From NCBI GenBank assembly GCA_963742955.1, contig CAVUOA010000008.1:1488001-1552000 (forward strand): 64,000 bases of DNA. The letters run 5' to 3'. The first letter of the stretch is position 1; every line of letters begins with the position of its first letter. The position numbers and the translations under genes are program-made. The notes beneath the pieces were generated by a model. The model saw only the letters and a program-made list of their open reading frames with translations. It was not told the origin of the DNA and did not search any database. Shown in pieces: positions 8,285 to 16,830 of the stretch. Source of the stretch: CAVUOA01 sp963742955. Lineage in GTDB: Bacteria; Bacteroidota; Ignavibacteria; Tepidaquicellales; OLB5.

Positions 8285-8773
8285 TTGAAAAAATCTATAA
8301 TATTAGGATTATCTATTGTTTTTACGGTATTTATACTTTCTTCATGCACGAAGGAAGTGCCCAAAGAACTGCTGAACTCTAACCAGCAAAAGACTCCAAT
8401 GTCAAACCAGGAGATGCCGAACGATTCTATCCACAGAAATCTTAAACCGCAGACTAATGACCAGACAACCGATACAAAAACCGAGGGTGATGATAAGCTG
8501 GCTGAAAAGCTGACAAAAGATGCTGATGATGCTGATGCAAAATACATGAAGTCAAAATCGGATGATGATAAAAAAGCAGCTATCGATAAACAGATGGAAG
8601 CTGCCAACTATTTGATGTTCCAGGCTGACCTTCCGCCTAAGAAAAAATACAGACCGGCTTTGAAGAGATACAGAAGAGTTCTTGAGCTTGATCCAAGTAA
8701 TAAAGAAGCTGCTGCCAATAAACAGCAGATTGAAGACATTTACAAATCAATGGGTATGGAAATACCGGAGTAA
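8285..8773 (+). CDS. Lipoprotein of the ccm operon
   Basis: 162 residues, starting at a TTG codon (no in-frame ATG fits the signal peptide). The N-terminal signal ends in a lipobox-like LSSC at about residues 19-22, so a membrane lipoprotein is expected. The middle is very rich in Asp, Lys and Ala and probably helical. Near the C-terminus, YRPALKRYRRVLELDPSNKEA resembles one TPR unit. It is the first gene behind the sigma-54 promoter and is followed 17 bases later by ccmD. System I often includes a TPR protein (CcmI/CcmH type) that handles apocytochrome, so a similar job is possible, but homology is not established. Confidence 0.75.
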   Translation: MKKSIILGLSIVFTVFILSSCTKEVPKELLNSNQQKTPMSNQEMPNDSIHRNLKPQTNDQTTDTKTEGDDKLAEKLTKDADDADAKYMKSKSDDDKKAAIDKQMEAANYLMFQADLPPKKKYRPALKRYRRVLELDPSNKEAAANKQQIEDIYKSMGMEIPE

Positions 8774-8790
8774 GGTAAACGGAGTAAAAA

Positions 8791-8919
8791 ATGGGATTTT
8801 TTGAACAAAATGCTTATCTTGTAGTTCTTGCGGCATCGCTTCTGATTTGGGGCGGTATGTATTTTTACATGTATAAGATGGATAAACGCATCCAAAAAAT
8901 GGAAAAAGAAAATAACTAA
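8791..8919 (+). CDS. ccmD: CcmD-like small membrane protein
   Basis: A 42-residue ORF with an ATG at 8791 and a GGAG-containing ribosome site just upstream. It has a short polar start (MGFFEQNAYLVV), one transmembrane helix with IWGGMYFYMY, and a charged Lys/Glu tail. This size, topology and position directly before ccmE match CcmD, the small subunit that holds CcmE to the CcmABC haem exporter. ccmA, ccmB and ccmC are not in the window and must lie elsewhere. Confidence 0.75.
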   Translation: MGFFEQNAYLVVLAASLLIWGGMYFYMYKMDKRIQKMEKENN

Positions 8920-8940
8920 ATAACTAAGGTTAAATCTAAA

Positions 8941-9333
8941 ATGAATAAAAGATATATAATAGGAATCCTGATTATCATCGTTTTCGTTGTAGTCGGATTC
9001 TTTGCGTTCAAAGACAGCAAGATTGAATATTCAAACTTTCAGGCTGCCGAACAAAACCACAAGACATGCCAGGTGAAAGGCTCATGGCTTAAGGACAAAG
9101 ATTCGAAGTTTGATGCTAATACAAACACCTTCACATTTTATATGAAGGATGAAAGCAATACGGAAATGAAAGTCGTCTTAGACGGCGCGAAGCCGAACAA
9201 TTTCGAGATGGCAGAGAACATTGTGGCAAAAGGCAAAGTAACTGACGGTTACTTCCAGGCAAAAGAAGTGCTTACAAAATGCCCGTCGAAGTATGAAGGC
9301 AAAGGCGGAGACGTTCAAAAAACGGGTTCGTAA
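8941..9333 (+). CDS. ccmE: Haem chaperone CcmE, cysteine (CxxxY) variant
   Basis: 130 residues: an N-terminal membrane anchor (residues 5-23) and an OB-fold periplasmic domain. Standard CcmE binds haem covalently through a histidine in an LAKHDExY motif. Here the corresponding motif is LTKCPSKYEGK, so the haem-binding position is Cys114 with the conserved Tyr118 four residues later. This is the CxxxY type reported in some archaea and bacteria that use a variant System I lacking CcmH. It lies between ccmD and ccmF in the operon and would pass haem from CcmC to CcmF. Confidence 0.9.
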   Translation: MNKRYIIGILIIIVFVVVGFFAFKDSKIEYSNFQAAEQNHKTCQVKGSWLKDKDSKFDANTNTFTFYMKDESNTEMKVVLDGAKPNNFEMAENIVAKGKVTDGYFQAKEVLTKCPSKYEGKGGDVQKTGS

Positions 9334-9350
9334 AAATTTGTTTATCCTGC

Positions 9351-9413
9351 CCTTCGACTCCGCTCAGGGCAGAGTATCCAGAGCAGGTTAACAGTCCTGA
9401 GCGGAGTCGAAGG
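9351..9413. repeat. 18-bp perfect inverted repeat between ccmE and ccmF
   Basis: CCTTCGACTCCGCTCAGG at 9351-9368 has its exact reverse complement at 9396-9413. The arms could form a strong mRNA hairpin inside the ccm operon. There is no T-run after it, so it is not a typical terminator; it could protect or uncouple the ccmF part of the transcript. Confidence 0.6.
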
Positions 9414-9476
9414 ACTGTACTTAAGGGCTGAATTAAATTGGCTCAGAACATTTTCCAAATTTTCATATTATAACTA

Positions 9477-11870
9477 ATGGGTGAAATTTTAATAATAATT
9501 GCTTTTGGCGGTGCGCTGTTATCATCGATATCGTATTTTTCAGTCCACTTCGGTAAGACTAATAATTTAAAGTTTGCAAGGTTCTTCTTTCACGTCGGTG
9601 TAGTGGGAACAATTTCCTCCGCCGCGTTTCTGATGTACCTTATTGTAACGCACCAGTTCCAGTACACTTATGTATGGGACTACAGCTCACGCGACTTGCC
9701 GTGGAACCTGCTGATTTCAACGTTCTATGCAGGACAGGAAGGGAGCTTCCACCTCTGGGCTTTCCTGATGGCGGTGCTGGGTATATTCCTGCTCGCTTAT
9801 ACTTCCAGGAAAGACAGGAATAATGAGGATAGATATGAACCGCAGGTAATGGCTGTGTTTACTTTGATTCAGTCATTTTTGCTTTTTATACTAATAATAA
9901 AATCACCGTATAAATACGTTTGGGAATCATTCCCGAAGGATGTTCAAATCGGTTTTATACCGCAGGACGGCAGGGGATTAAATCCTTTGCTTCAGAATTT
10001 CTGGATGACGATTCATCCCCCGATATTGTTTACGGGATTTACTTCACTTTCAATTCCGTTCAGCTTTGCAATTGCTGCCTTAATGAAAAATGAATACAGC
10101 AGGTGGCTTAAGCTGGCGCTGCCGTGGAGCTTGTTTTCCGGTATGGTATTAGGAACAGGCATAATGCTCGGCGGTTACTGGGCGTACGGCGTACTCGGAT
10201 GGGGCGGTTACTGGGGCTGGGACCCTGTTGAAAACTCATCGCTTGTACCGTGGATACTTATAGTTGCAGCTATTCATACTATGATAACTGACCAGAAGAC
10301 GGGCAAATTTAAAAAGACAAGCCTTTTACTGGCTATTTCTGCTTTTATACTTGTACTGTATTCCACATTTTTAACAAGAAGCGGAATACTGGGAGATGCA
10401 TCTGTACATTCATTTGTTGACCCCGGACAGGAAGTTTATTTATTCCTTGTTGTATTCCTTTCAATCTTTGGTTTGGGCGGAATCGGAATGGTTTTATACA
10501 GGCTGAAGTATCTTAAAACCGATAAAACAGGCTCTGCAAATCTTCTATCAAGAGAGTCTGCTTTGTTTATTGGCGCTATAACACTGTGCGCAACTGCGCT
10601 TGTTGTGGCAGTCGGTACAAGCTGGCCAATCTTTGCAAAAGGAACGGTTGACCCTTCATTCTACAACAGGATGAATTTACCGCTCGCTATATTAATTGCA
10701 GCTATTAACGGCTTCAGCATCCTATTGAAATGGAAACATTCGGAAGAAAAACAATTTTTAAAGAGCCTTTATGTGCCATTTGCGGTTTCGGCAGGTGTAA
10801 CGCTGGTACTGGTTATTGTTGGGTTGCATGATATATTAATGGCGGTATTTGCAGCAGCAGCTCTGTTTGCTTTCTTTATCAATGCGCAGATTATTTACAC
10901 CGCAGTTCAGAAAAGCACTGCAAAAGCAGGAGCATATATTGCTCACGTGGGAATAATGCTTTTATTCCTTGGAATTATAGGTTCATCAAGATATTCACAG
11001 GAAGTTAATGTATCGCTTCCGATTGGTGAAACAAAAGAAGCGCTTGGCTATAACATGACTTACCTTAAGGCAACTCCGTTTGCCGATGACCCGCAAAAGT
11101 ATCATTTTAACGTTGCTGTGGAAAAAGACGGCAAAGGCTTTTTGCTGCAGCCGATTATGTATTACAGTGAATACTCACAGGGTGTTATGAAGAACCCCGA
11201 CTGGGCTAACCTGTTTTACAAAGACGTTTATCTTTCACCTATGGCTCTTGAAGTGCCCGATGATTTTACGGAAGATGACGTTGTTAAAATAAATAAAGGC
11301 GAAGAAAAAGATTTCAAAGGGCTTAAAATAAAGTTTATAGATTTTGACAGGTCGCATTTCAACCGTGATGAAATGCAGTCAGGACACGATAACATAATGG
11401 GTGCAACTTTAGAGGTTACCGACGGCAAAAAAACCGAAACCGTAACTGCCCAGGAAAAAATAGACCAGGGCAAGAGCGAACATATCCCCGTGCAGATGGA
11501 AGGAAGTGATAAATATACTTTTTATCTTTCCAACGTTAATGTGCAGAATGAATCATCGGTCGATATAGCTGTGGTTGATAATACTGAACAAAAGCCCCAG
11601 CAAAGTCCTGAAACACTGGTTCTCACTGCAAGTATAAAGCCGTTCATAAATTTTGTATGGTTCGGTGTGCTGATTATGGGACTCGGTTTCTTCTTCTCGA
11701 TAGTAAAACGCTACCGCAGGGTTAAAGCCGAAAGCCTCCCGGAAGAAGTTAGCTCAAACGGTTTGAGCAATAATAATGCTAACGGACATACGAACGGACA
11801 TACAAACGGCAACGGGCATACAAACGGACACAATAGAAATCAGAAGACAAAACAAAAACAGCATAATTAG
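9477..11870 (+). CDS. ccmF: Cytochrome c haem lyase subunit CcmF
   Basis: 797 residues with about 14-15 membrane helices. It holds the haem-handling WWD domain (GGYWGWDPVENSSLVPW near residues 240-260), conserved periplasmic histidines (SFHLWAF, TIHPPILF) and the late HVGIMLLFLG helix. CcmF transfers haem from CcmE to the CxxCH motifs of apocytochromes. Most CcmF proteins are about 650 residues; the extra length here comes from a periplasmic insert and a 45-residue C-terminal tail of Asn, Gly, His and Thr with NGHT repeats. A terminator follows. The operon supplies the neighbouring cytochrome locus. Confidence 0.95.
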   Translation: MGEILIIIAFGGALLSSISYFSVHFGKTNNLKFARFFFHVGVVGTISSAAFLMYLIVTHQFQYTYVWDYSSRDLPWNLLISTFYAGQEGSFHLWAFLMAVLGIFLLAYTSRKDRNNEDRYEPQVMAVFTLIQSFLLFILIIKSPYKYVWESFPKDVQIGFIPQDGRGLNPLLQNFWMTIHPPILFTGFTSLSIPFSFAIAALMKNEYSRWLKLALPWSLFSGMVLGTGIMLGGYWAYGVLGWGGYWGWDPVENSSLVPWILIVAAIHTMITDQKTGKFKKTSLLLAISAFILVLYSTFLTRSGILGDASVHSFVDPGQEVYLFLVVFLSIFGLGGIGMVLYRLKYLKTDKTGSANLLSRESALFIGAITLCATALVVAVGTSWPIFAKGTVDPSFYNRMNLPLAILIAAINGFSILLKWKHSEEKQFLKSLYVPFAVSAGVTLVLVIVGLHDILMAVFAAAALFAFFINAQIIYTAVQKSTAKAGAYIAHVGIMLLFLGIIGSSRYSQEVNVSLPIGETKEALGYNMTYLKATPFADDPQKYHFNVAVEKDGKGFLLQPIMYYSEYSQGVMKNPDWANLFYKDVYLSPMALEVPDDFTEDDVVKINKGEEKDFKGLKIKFIDFDRSHFNRDEMQSGHDNIMGATLEVTDGKKTETVTAQEKIDQGKSEHIPVQMEGSDKYTFYLSNVNVQNESSVDIAVVDNTEQKPQQSPETLVLTASIKPFINFVWFGVLIMGLGFFFSIVKRYRRVKAESLPEEVSSNGLSNNNANGHTNGHTNGNGHTNGHNRNQKTKQKQHN

Positions 11871-11898
11871 ATATTATAAATAGGGTTAATTAAAGTGA

Positions 11899-11933
11899 AA
11901 TCCGGGTTTCTTAATTGATGCCCGGATTTTTTT
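11899..11933 (+). terminator. Terminator of the ccm operon
   Basis: An AATCCGGG / CCCGGATT stem with a run of seven T residues, about 30 bases after the ccmF stop. Confidence 0.85.
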
Positions 11934-11939
11934 GTTAGC

Positions 11940-12510
11940 AAATAATTTCGTACGACTCCAAGCCTGCCTGCAACAGGCAGGTCATCGGAGAATGTTATTT
12001 TTTACCCGGCTGATACTGCTTGTCCGATTTTCAGGATTGTAACCGTAGTCTCAAGCTTTAGCTTGAGCAAATCTAAGCGCCTGGCAGGGCTGGCTCACTG
12101 GCGGGAATCCGATGTGCCGAATATTCAAATTCTACCTATTATCAGACCCCTGCTTTCGCAGGGATGACAACTGAATGAAATATGAATCCTGAAGGGATGA
12201 AATATTTGTAAAAATGTGCATCAATTTAACCCTGAAAGGGTGAAATTATAATAACATCCCTTCGGGATTAGATACATAAATAAATTATTTTTCTATAATA
12301 ATAACATCCCTTCGGGATTGCAGCGTAGTCTCAAGCTTCAGTTTGAGCAAATCTGCGCATCTAAAAGCTGTGGCTTCGTTCGATATGATATAAATTACCT
12401 CATTTTTCTCGCGGCGTCGGGAATATTCCCGGCGAAAACCATTCTGGAAATTCCCACCACGAGTCCTTTTATTTACTTGATATTATATGAATTTACGCAT
12501 AAGTTCGTAG
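11940..12510. repeat. Intergenic repeat cluster
   Basis: No gene is supported here. It holds a CCTGCCTG palindrome (about 11963), three CATCCCTTCGGGAT / CCTGAAAGGG-type hairpin motifs (12230-12320), two copies of a unit containing CTCAAGCTTTAGCTTGAG or a variant (about 12045 and 12330, with a third at about 13205), and a CCTGCTTTCGCAGG palindrome next to GATGACAA at about 12148-12170. A CGGCGTCGGG sequence near 12412 is related to the ends of the RAYT unit. Confidence 0.6.
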
Positions 12511-12516
12511 ATATTT

Positions 12517-13161
12517 ATGGACAATAAAAACAAAGAAAAAGAGCGTTTTCAGCTCGAGCGCGCTGTATTTTTTTCTGATGCGGTTTTTGCAATTGCAATT
12601 ACTTTGCTGATTATTGAAATAAAAATACCGCATTTTGAAGGTCCTGTAACAGAAACCATGCTTGCAAATTCGCTGCTTAACCAGTTATCGGAGTGGATTG
12701 GTTTTATTATCAGCTTTTCAATCATCGGCGTTTACTGGAATGCGCACCACAGAACCTTCGGTTATCTTGAACGGATTGATAAGAAATTAATGTGGCTTAA
12801 TCTTTTTTTTCTCATGACAATTGTTATAATGCCGTTTACTACAGAGTTTTACAGCATATATACTTTGATGAAAGTTCCTTTCATCGTGTATTGTCTTAAT
12901 ATTTCCGCTACCGGTTTCTTATCATTAATTTGCTGGAATGCAATTTCAGACCCGGCTTCCGGGAGAGCGACTGAAATCCACCCCGGGCAAAGAAATTATC
13001 TCCGCGCCAGGGCATTAATCGTTCCGGTTGTGTTTTTAAGCGCAGCGGCGCTATCGCTATTCACGGTCATGATACCCCGGTTTATGCCGGCGCTGATTCC
13101 TGTTTTGCTTGTTTTTATTGTAAAGCATTATAAAAAGAAATACGGTGAAGTGATAGAATAA
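12517..13161 (+). CDS. TMEM175-family (DUF1211) potassium channel-like protein
   Basis: 214 residues with about six membrane helices. The signature FSDAVFAIAITLL at residues 19-31 is the FSD motif that lines the pore of bacterial TMEM175 channels; these conduct potassium without the usual P-loop filter. The single domain of about 200 residues fits the bacterial form, which works as a tetramer. It stands alone between a repeat cluster and a bidirectional terminator. Together with the kdp operon later in the window it suggests attention to potassium balance, although the two loci are not linked. Confidence 0.85.
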   Translation: MDNKNKEKERFQLERAVFFSDAVFAIAITLLIIEIKIPHFEGPVTETMLANSLLNQLSEWIGFIISFSIIGVYWNAHHRTFGYLERIDKKLMWLNLFFLMTIVIMPFTTEFYSIYTLMKVPFIVYCLNISATGFLSLICWNAISDPASGRATEIHPGQRNYLRARALIVPVVFLSAAALSLFTVMIPRFMPALIPVLLVFIVKHYKKKYGEVIE

Positions 13162-13250
13162 ACAGCAGAAACAATATTAACACCCCATCGGGATTGCAAC
13201 GTAGGCTCAAGCTTTAGCTTGAGCAAATCAAAGTAGAAATTACATAAATA

Positions 13251-13280
13251 AAAAAAGGCGGATTGATCATCCGCCTTTTT
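13251..13280. terminator. Bidirectional terminator
   Basis: An AAAAAGGCGGAT / ATCCGCCTTTTT stem with a 5-base TGATC loop. It is flanked by A-runs and T-runs, so it can end the TMEM175 gene (+) and the multihaem locus (-). Confidence 0.88.
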
Positions 13281-13298
13281 AGTTAATAAACTAATTGT

Positions 13299-14126
13299 TT
13301 ACTGAGCAAAATTCAGTACACCGTTTATATGTTTTTCAGGATGTGTAATTGTTGATTGTCCCTCGGTCATCGTTGCCGAGTGGCACATACCGCAAACCGT
13401 GATAGTCCAGTTCGGGTCATGGTTATGTGTCGGAGGCAGGCCGTGGCACGTTCCGCATGCTGCGCCTCCGGGCTGTGTCCATGTAACAGTATTATTCACA
13501 TTCCCCCCTACAAAAGTACCATGGCAATAAGTACCGGAACAGGTTCCTGTTGTAAGGTTAATCTGCGGATTAGGAGTTACACCGGGGAATAAAACTGTAT
13601 TTGCCAAATCACCGAAATGTATATCTGCCATTCCGTCAGGATTAGGACCTATATGGTTGGTATCGCTGAAATTATTTACCGGTGTATGGCATTCTTCGCA
13701 CTCAACAACTGCGGAGATTCTTGTTGAATCATTCAGGTGTTTAAAGTGCGCGCCGACATGAATCGATGCCGGGTCGGTTTCACCATGCAGTCCCTTAGGT
13801 GGATTTGCATGCCCGTCACCGCCGTGGCATGTAGTGCATGCTTCAGGTCCGCCTTGCTGTGTATGGCATTTGTAGCAGCTTAATCCTGTGTTACCGCCTG
13901 TATAATCATTCCCGTGGCAGGTCTTGCACGTGCTCATGTTCCACTTCTGGTTAATGATGTAGCTGCCGTGGAAGTTCGGTGATGAAGGATTTGTCCACCC
14001 CGCTCCGTGAACTCCCGGCACATCAGGCTTAACCAGATTATCTTCAATCTGGCTGCAGCCCTGGTATACCAGCATCAATGCAAGTGAAACTATAAATAAA
14101 ATGTAAAAACTTATTTGCTTTTTCAT
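13299..14126 (-). CDS. Seven-haem c-type cytochrome lipoprotein
   Basis: 275 residues. The signal peptide ends in VYQGC, a lipobox, so the protein is probably lipid-anchored. It has six CxxCH haem sites (CKTCH, CYKCH, CTTCH, CEECH, CGTCH, CGMCH) and one CSGTYCH site with four residues between the cysteines. That mixture, with HGDG/HGETDP-like stretches, resembles the CxxxxCH/CxxCH cytochromes of Geobacter-type bacteria. It is the last gene of the reverse-strand locus, 30 bases behind the 14-haem cytochrome. With that protein and the barrel it may form a terminal or outer-membrane module. Confidence 0.9.
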   Translation of the reverse strand: MKKQISFYILFIVSLALMLVYQGCSQIEDNLVKPDVPGVHGAGWTNPSSPNFHGSYIINQKWNMSTCKTCHGNDYTGGNTGLSCYKCHTQQGGPEACTTCHGGDGHANPPKGLHGETDPASIHVGAHFKHLNDSTRISAVVECEECHTPVNNFSDTNHIGPNPDGMADIHFGDLANTVLFPGVTPNPQINLTTGTCSGTYCHGTFVGGNVNNTVTWTQPGGAACGTCHGLPPTHNHDPNWTITVCGMCHSATMTEGQSTITHPEKHINGVLNFAQ

Positions 14127-14156
14127 ATTTGTAGAATTTTTAATTTTTCTTCATAC

Positions 14157-15407
14157 TTATTTATCGTGGCAATATCCGCAGAAACCGACTCCTTTAATTC
14201 CGTTTGGTCTTGCGTTTGCATCTGTATGACAGGTATAGCAAACAGCGCCCTGGGTTTTGTGCCATATACCGTTTTCATCATGCATAAACCCCGATTCGTG
14301 AGTTTTTGGATTGGTTCCTTTAACACCGTCATTATCAAAATGGCATTTAACGCAAGTCGGGTCTCTGCCTTCTACATCGTGGCATGACTGGCATGCTTCA
14401 ATATCTTTTCTTGCAAGCTCCGAATGCAGTCCGCCGCCGGTATTAACGCCAAGAGTTGTAAATCCCGGCTGGAGGTGGCTTTGCGGCACGCTTCCTGTCA
14501 GGTTATCACCTTCATTCTGGTGGCATGAAGCGCAGAATGTAACAGGGTCATGGCATGTTTTGCACTCAAAGCTGCGGCTGTTGGCATCAAGCCCGTGGTT
14601 GAACTTATAATTGATTTGGTGCACAGTTGTTAATTTCTGCAGTGATGCGCGGTCTGTTCTTACAGCGCCTTCTTTTGTATAGTAAGGAGCGTAGAAATCG
14701 GTTTTCTCGTTGTTGCCGCTGTAGTTGGTTGGTGAGTGGCACACCTGGCAGAAATTATCGCTGTGGCACATCATGCATTTATTATCGGTAGAGGAAACTC
14801 CCATTACAACCTTATGCTCATTTAAGAAATTTGACTGTAAATGAGTGCTTGGCTTCAGGTTAGTAAGGTTTGTATGGCAAGCCTCGCAGTTGTTTGTTGC
14901 TTTCTGAGTATTATGGCATGATACGCATGTTTCCATAACGGGGAAAGCAGTGGGGCTTTCTTTTGCATATTTAACTTTATCAAGTCCTGTATGACAATCT
15001 GTGCATATTCTCTTTTGAGTATCTATGTGATACTTGTGAGAGAATGAAAGCTCAAAGCTCGATTGCTTAACCTTCTTGTACTTATTATCAAAGTGGCATT
15101 GTGTGCAGTTCTTCTGGTCTTTAACATCGTGGCAAGTCGAACACTGGTCGTGCCCCGGCATCAGATTGTCTTTTACCGAAACTGAATTCACTGCTGACGT
15201 ATGGCAATCGGCGCATGCAACTCCGTTATCGGTAACATGGAGCTTGTGGTCGAATTTTATAATCTTTGTATGGTCCTGTATTTTCCCAGCCGCATCGGAT
15301 GTTTTCTGTTTGCCCCACATATTCTGAGTCTGTATCAGGTACGCAGTGGAGCTCAGGAACACAATCAATCCGGCAATAAAAAACAGGTAAAATTTACTTA
15401 CTTTCAT
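14157..15407 (-). CDS. Fourteen-haem c-type cytochrome
   Basis: 416 residues with an N-terminal signal or anchor helix (residues 5-24) and 14 CxxCH motifs spread evenly (CADCH, CSTCH, CTQCH, CTDCH, CVSCH, CEACH, CMMCH, CQVCH, CKTCH, CASCH, CQSCH, CVKCH, CYTCH, CGYCH). Extra histidines such as FDHKLH and FSHKYH may be distal ligands, as in c7/c3-type cytochromes. It ends right at CHDK, with no membrane tail. It lies between the barrel gene (18 bases upstream) and the seven-haem lipoprotein. A role as a periplasmic or barrel-embedded electron wire is inferred. Confidence 0.92.
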   Translation of the reverse strand: MKVSKFYLFFIAGLIVFLSSTAYLIQTQNMWGKQKTSDAAGKIQDHTKIIKFDHKLHVTDNGVACADCHTSAVNSVSVKDNLMPGHDQCSTCHDVKDQKNCTQCHFDNKYKKVKQSSFELSFSHKYHIDTQKRICTDCHTGLDKVKYAKESPTAFPVMETCVSCHNTQKATNNCEACHTNLTNLKPSTHLQSNFLNEHKVVMGVSSTDNKCMMCHSDNFCQVCHSPTNYSGNNEKTDFYAPYYTKEGAVRTDRASLQKLTTVHQINYKFNHGLDANSRSFECKTCHDPVTFCASCHQNEGDNLTGSVPQSHLQPGFTTLGVNTGGGLHSELARKDIEACQSCHDVEGRDPTCVKCHFDNDGVKGTNPKTHESGFMHDENGIWHKTQGAVCYTCHTDANARPNGIKGVGFCGYCHDK

Positions 15408-15425
15408 GAGCTGTATATTAAACTT

Positions 15426-16745
15426 TTAGAATTTCTTAAATAACCAGTAGTTAACCCCAATTAAAAATCTCGTGTCGGATTTGTATATCCTGTTAAACAA
15501 AAACTGTCCCTGTGCATCGACTGAGAACTGCGGAGTTGGTCTGTAAGTAAAACCAACCAGCCCGCTGAATGAGTTTACCTTATCGTATTCAAATTCGCCG
15601 AGATAATATCTTGAAAAGCTTACCGCTGCCGATGCAGAAAGCATAGGTTTTATAAGCTCTCTCTGGAAATATGCATTTATTCCGTCGGACTCTCCTGAGT
15701 AGCCCATGTATCTGACAAAGTTCAGTCCGAATGAGGGGTGGCTGAAGCCTACGTTAATTTTCAATGAGTTGTTCTTCAATGAATCGGCCTGATTGCTGAA
15801 TATTACGTCGGATACACTTGCATAGAGGTTTATTCCGTTTTTCAGTGTATAATCTATACCGCCTAAGACTTCGTGGGTCTGCTTGTGTTCAAATACCCAG
15901 AATATAGTATTATAGCTTAGCTGGGGTTCATGGTAAATGTATCCTGCAGATATGTTCAGGTTATCATAAGCTCTTACCCGCGCATTTATTTCACCGCGGT
16001 AGAATTTCTTACGGTATATATCAAAATATGCTTTACCGTAGATGTTATGAACAACTTTATATGTATAGTTGAAATCGAGTCCGGCAAGCTGGTCAGCTTT
16101 TGAATCTAAATCGACAAGCACTTCACGGGTGTTCATGGCAGTATCGAGCCTTAAAGCATAGTATGAAGGCAGCTGTCTGCGCTTGTTAACGTAGCTTAAT
16201 CCAACAAACAGGTCTCTAACGCCGTAGTAAGAGAATTGTCCGCCGACCATATAGTTATCTTTTAACTGCGGGTAGTTTTTAAATGAATAATCGTAAGGCG
16301 TAAGCACGCCGCCGTAACCGGCTAACTGGTATTCTTTATTCTTACCGGCTTTTACCTTAAAGTAAAGCCCGTCGACGGGTCCTTTACCGGAACCTGCGAA
16401 TACGTATTGTCTTCCGAGTTTCAAATCAAGTACGTTAAACAGGTTTGTACCTTTAACATACAGGTTGTAAAGCCTGTAATTAAACCCGTCACCGTTCTTA
16501 TTTATCACGTCTTCCTCGGTCTGTACAAGTGTGTTAAAGCTCCACTGGTCTTTGTTTACATCAAGCAGGAGGTTCTGGTAGCCGCGCATATGAGTGGTTT
16601 TACCTTCTGAACCTGTTGCGGTAATTGTATCAGCTCTCTGCCAGCCGTAAACATACGTACTGAACCTGAGATTTAATGATTGTGATTTAAGGATACCGGC
16701 GGATAAGAATAGAAATATAATTACAAATAGTAATTTTAGTTTCAT
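15426..16745 (-). CDS. Outer-membrane beta-barrel protein linked to cytochromes
   Basis: 439 residues. There is a clear signal peptide (MKLKLLFVIIFLFLSAGILKS), then alternating amphipathic strands rich in Tyr, Asn and aromatic residues up to a C-terminal Phe, the standard pattern of an outer-membrane barrel. Strand count by eye is about 16-20. I do not recognise an MtrB or PioB signature, so it may be a different barrel family or simply a porin. Its position directly before the 14-haem and 7-haem genes, on the same strand with 18- and 30-base gaps, is what suggests a porin-cytochrome arrangement. Confidence 0.8.
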   Translation of the reverse strand: MKLKLLFVIIFLFLSAGILKSQSLNLRFSTYVYGWQRADTITATGSEGKTTHMRGYQNLLLDVNKDQWSFNTLVQTEEDVINKNGDGFNYRLYNLYVKGTNLFNVLDLKLGRQYVFAGSGKGPVDGLYFKVKAGKNKEYQLAGYGGVLTPYDYSFKNYPQLKDNYMVGGQFSYYGVRDLFVGLSYVNKRRQLPSYYALRLDTAMNTREVLVDLDSKADQLAGLDFNYTYKVVHNIYGKAYFDIYRKKFYRGEINARVRAYDNLNISAGYIYHEPQLSYNTIFWVFEHKQTHEVLGGIDYTLKNGINLYASVSDVIFSNQADSLKNNSLKINVGFSHPSFGLNFVRYMGYSGESDGINAYFQRELIKPMLSASAAVSFSRYYLGEFEYDKVNSFSGLVGFTYRPTPQFSVDAQGQFLFNRIYKSDTRFLIGVNYWLFKKF

Positions 16746-16780
16746 AATTCAATTGTTAATCGTTCAAAATATAATCGGTC

Positions 16781-16815
16781 CCCAGCCCGACTTTTATATT
16801 AAAGGCGGGCTGAGG
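16781..16815 (-). repeat. GC-rich hairpin between cytochrome operon segments
   Basis: CAGCCCG (16783-16789) pairs with CGGGCTG (16806-16812). It lies between the c554-like gene and the barrel gene. There is no T-run on the minus strand, so it may be an mRNA-processing or attenuation hairpin rather than a full terminator. Confidence 0.5.
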
Positions 16816-16830
16816 GCGAAAATCAATAGT

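Noticed and set aside
12318..12527. 69-codon reading frame before the TMEM175 gene
   Set aside because: Most of it is made of repeat-family sequence (CTCAAGCTT and CGGCGTCGGG units), so it is not a gene.
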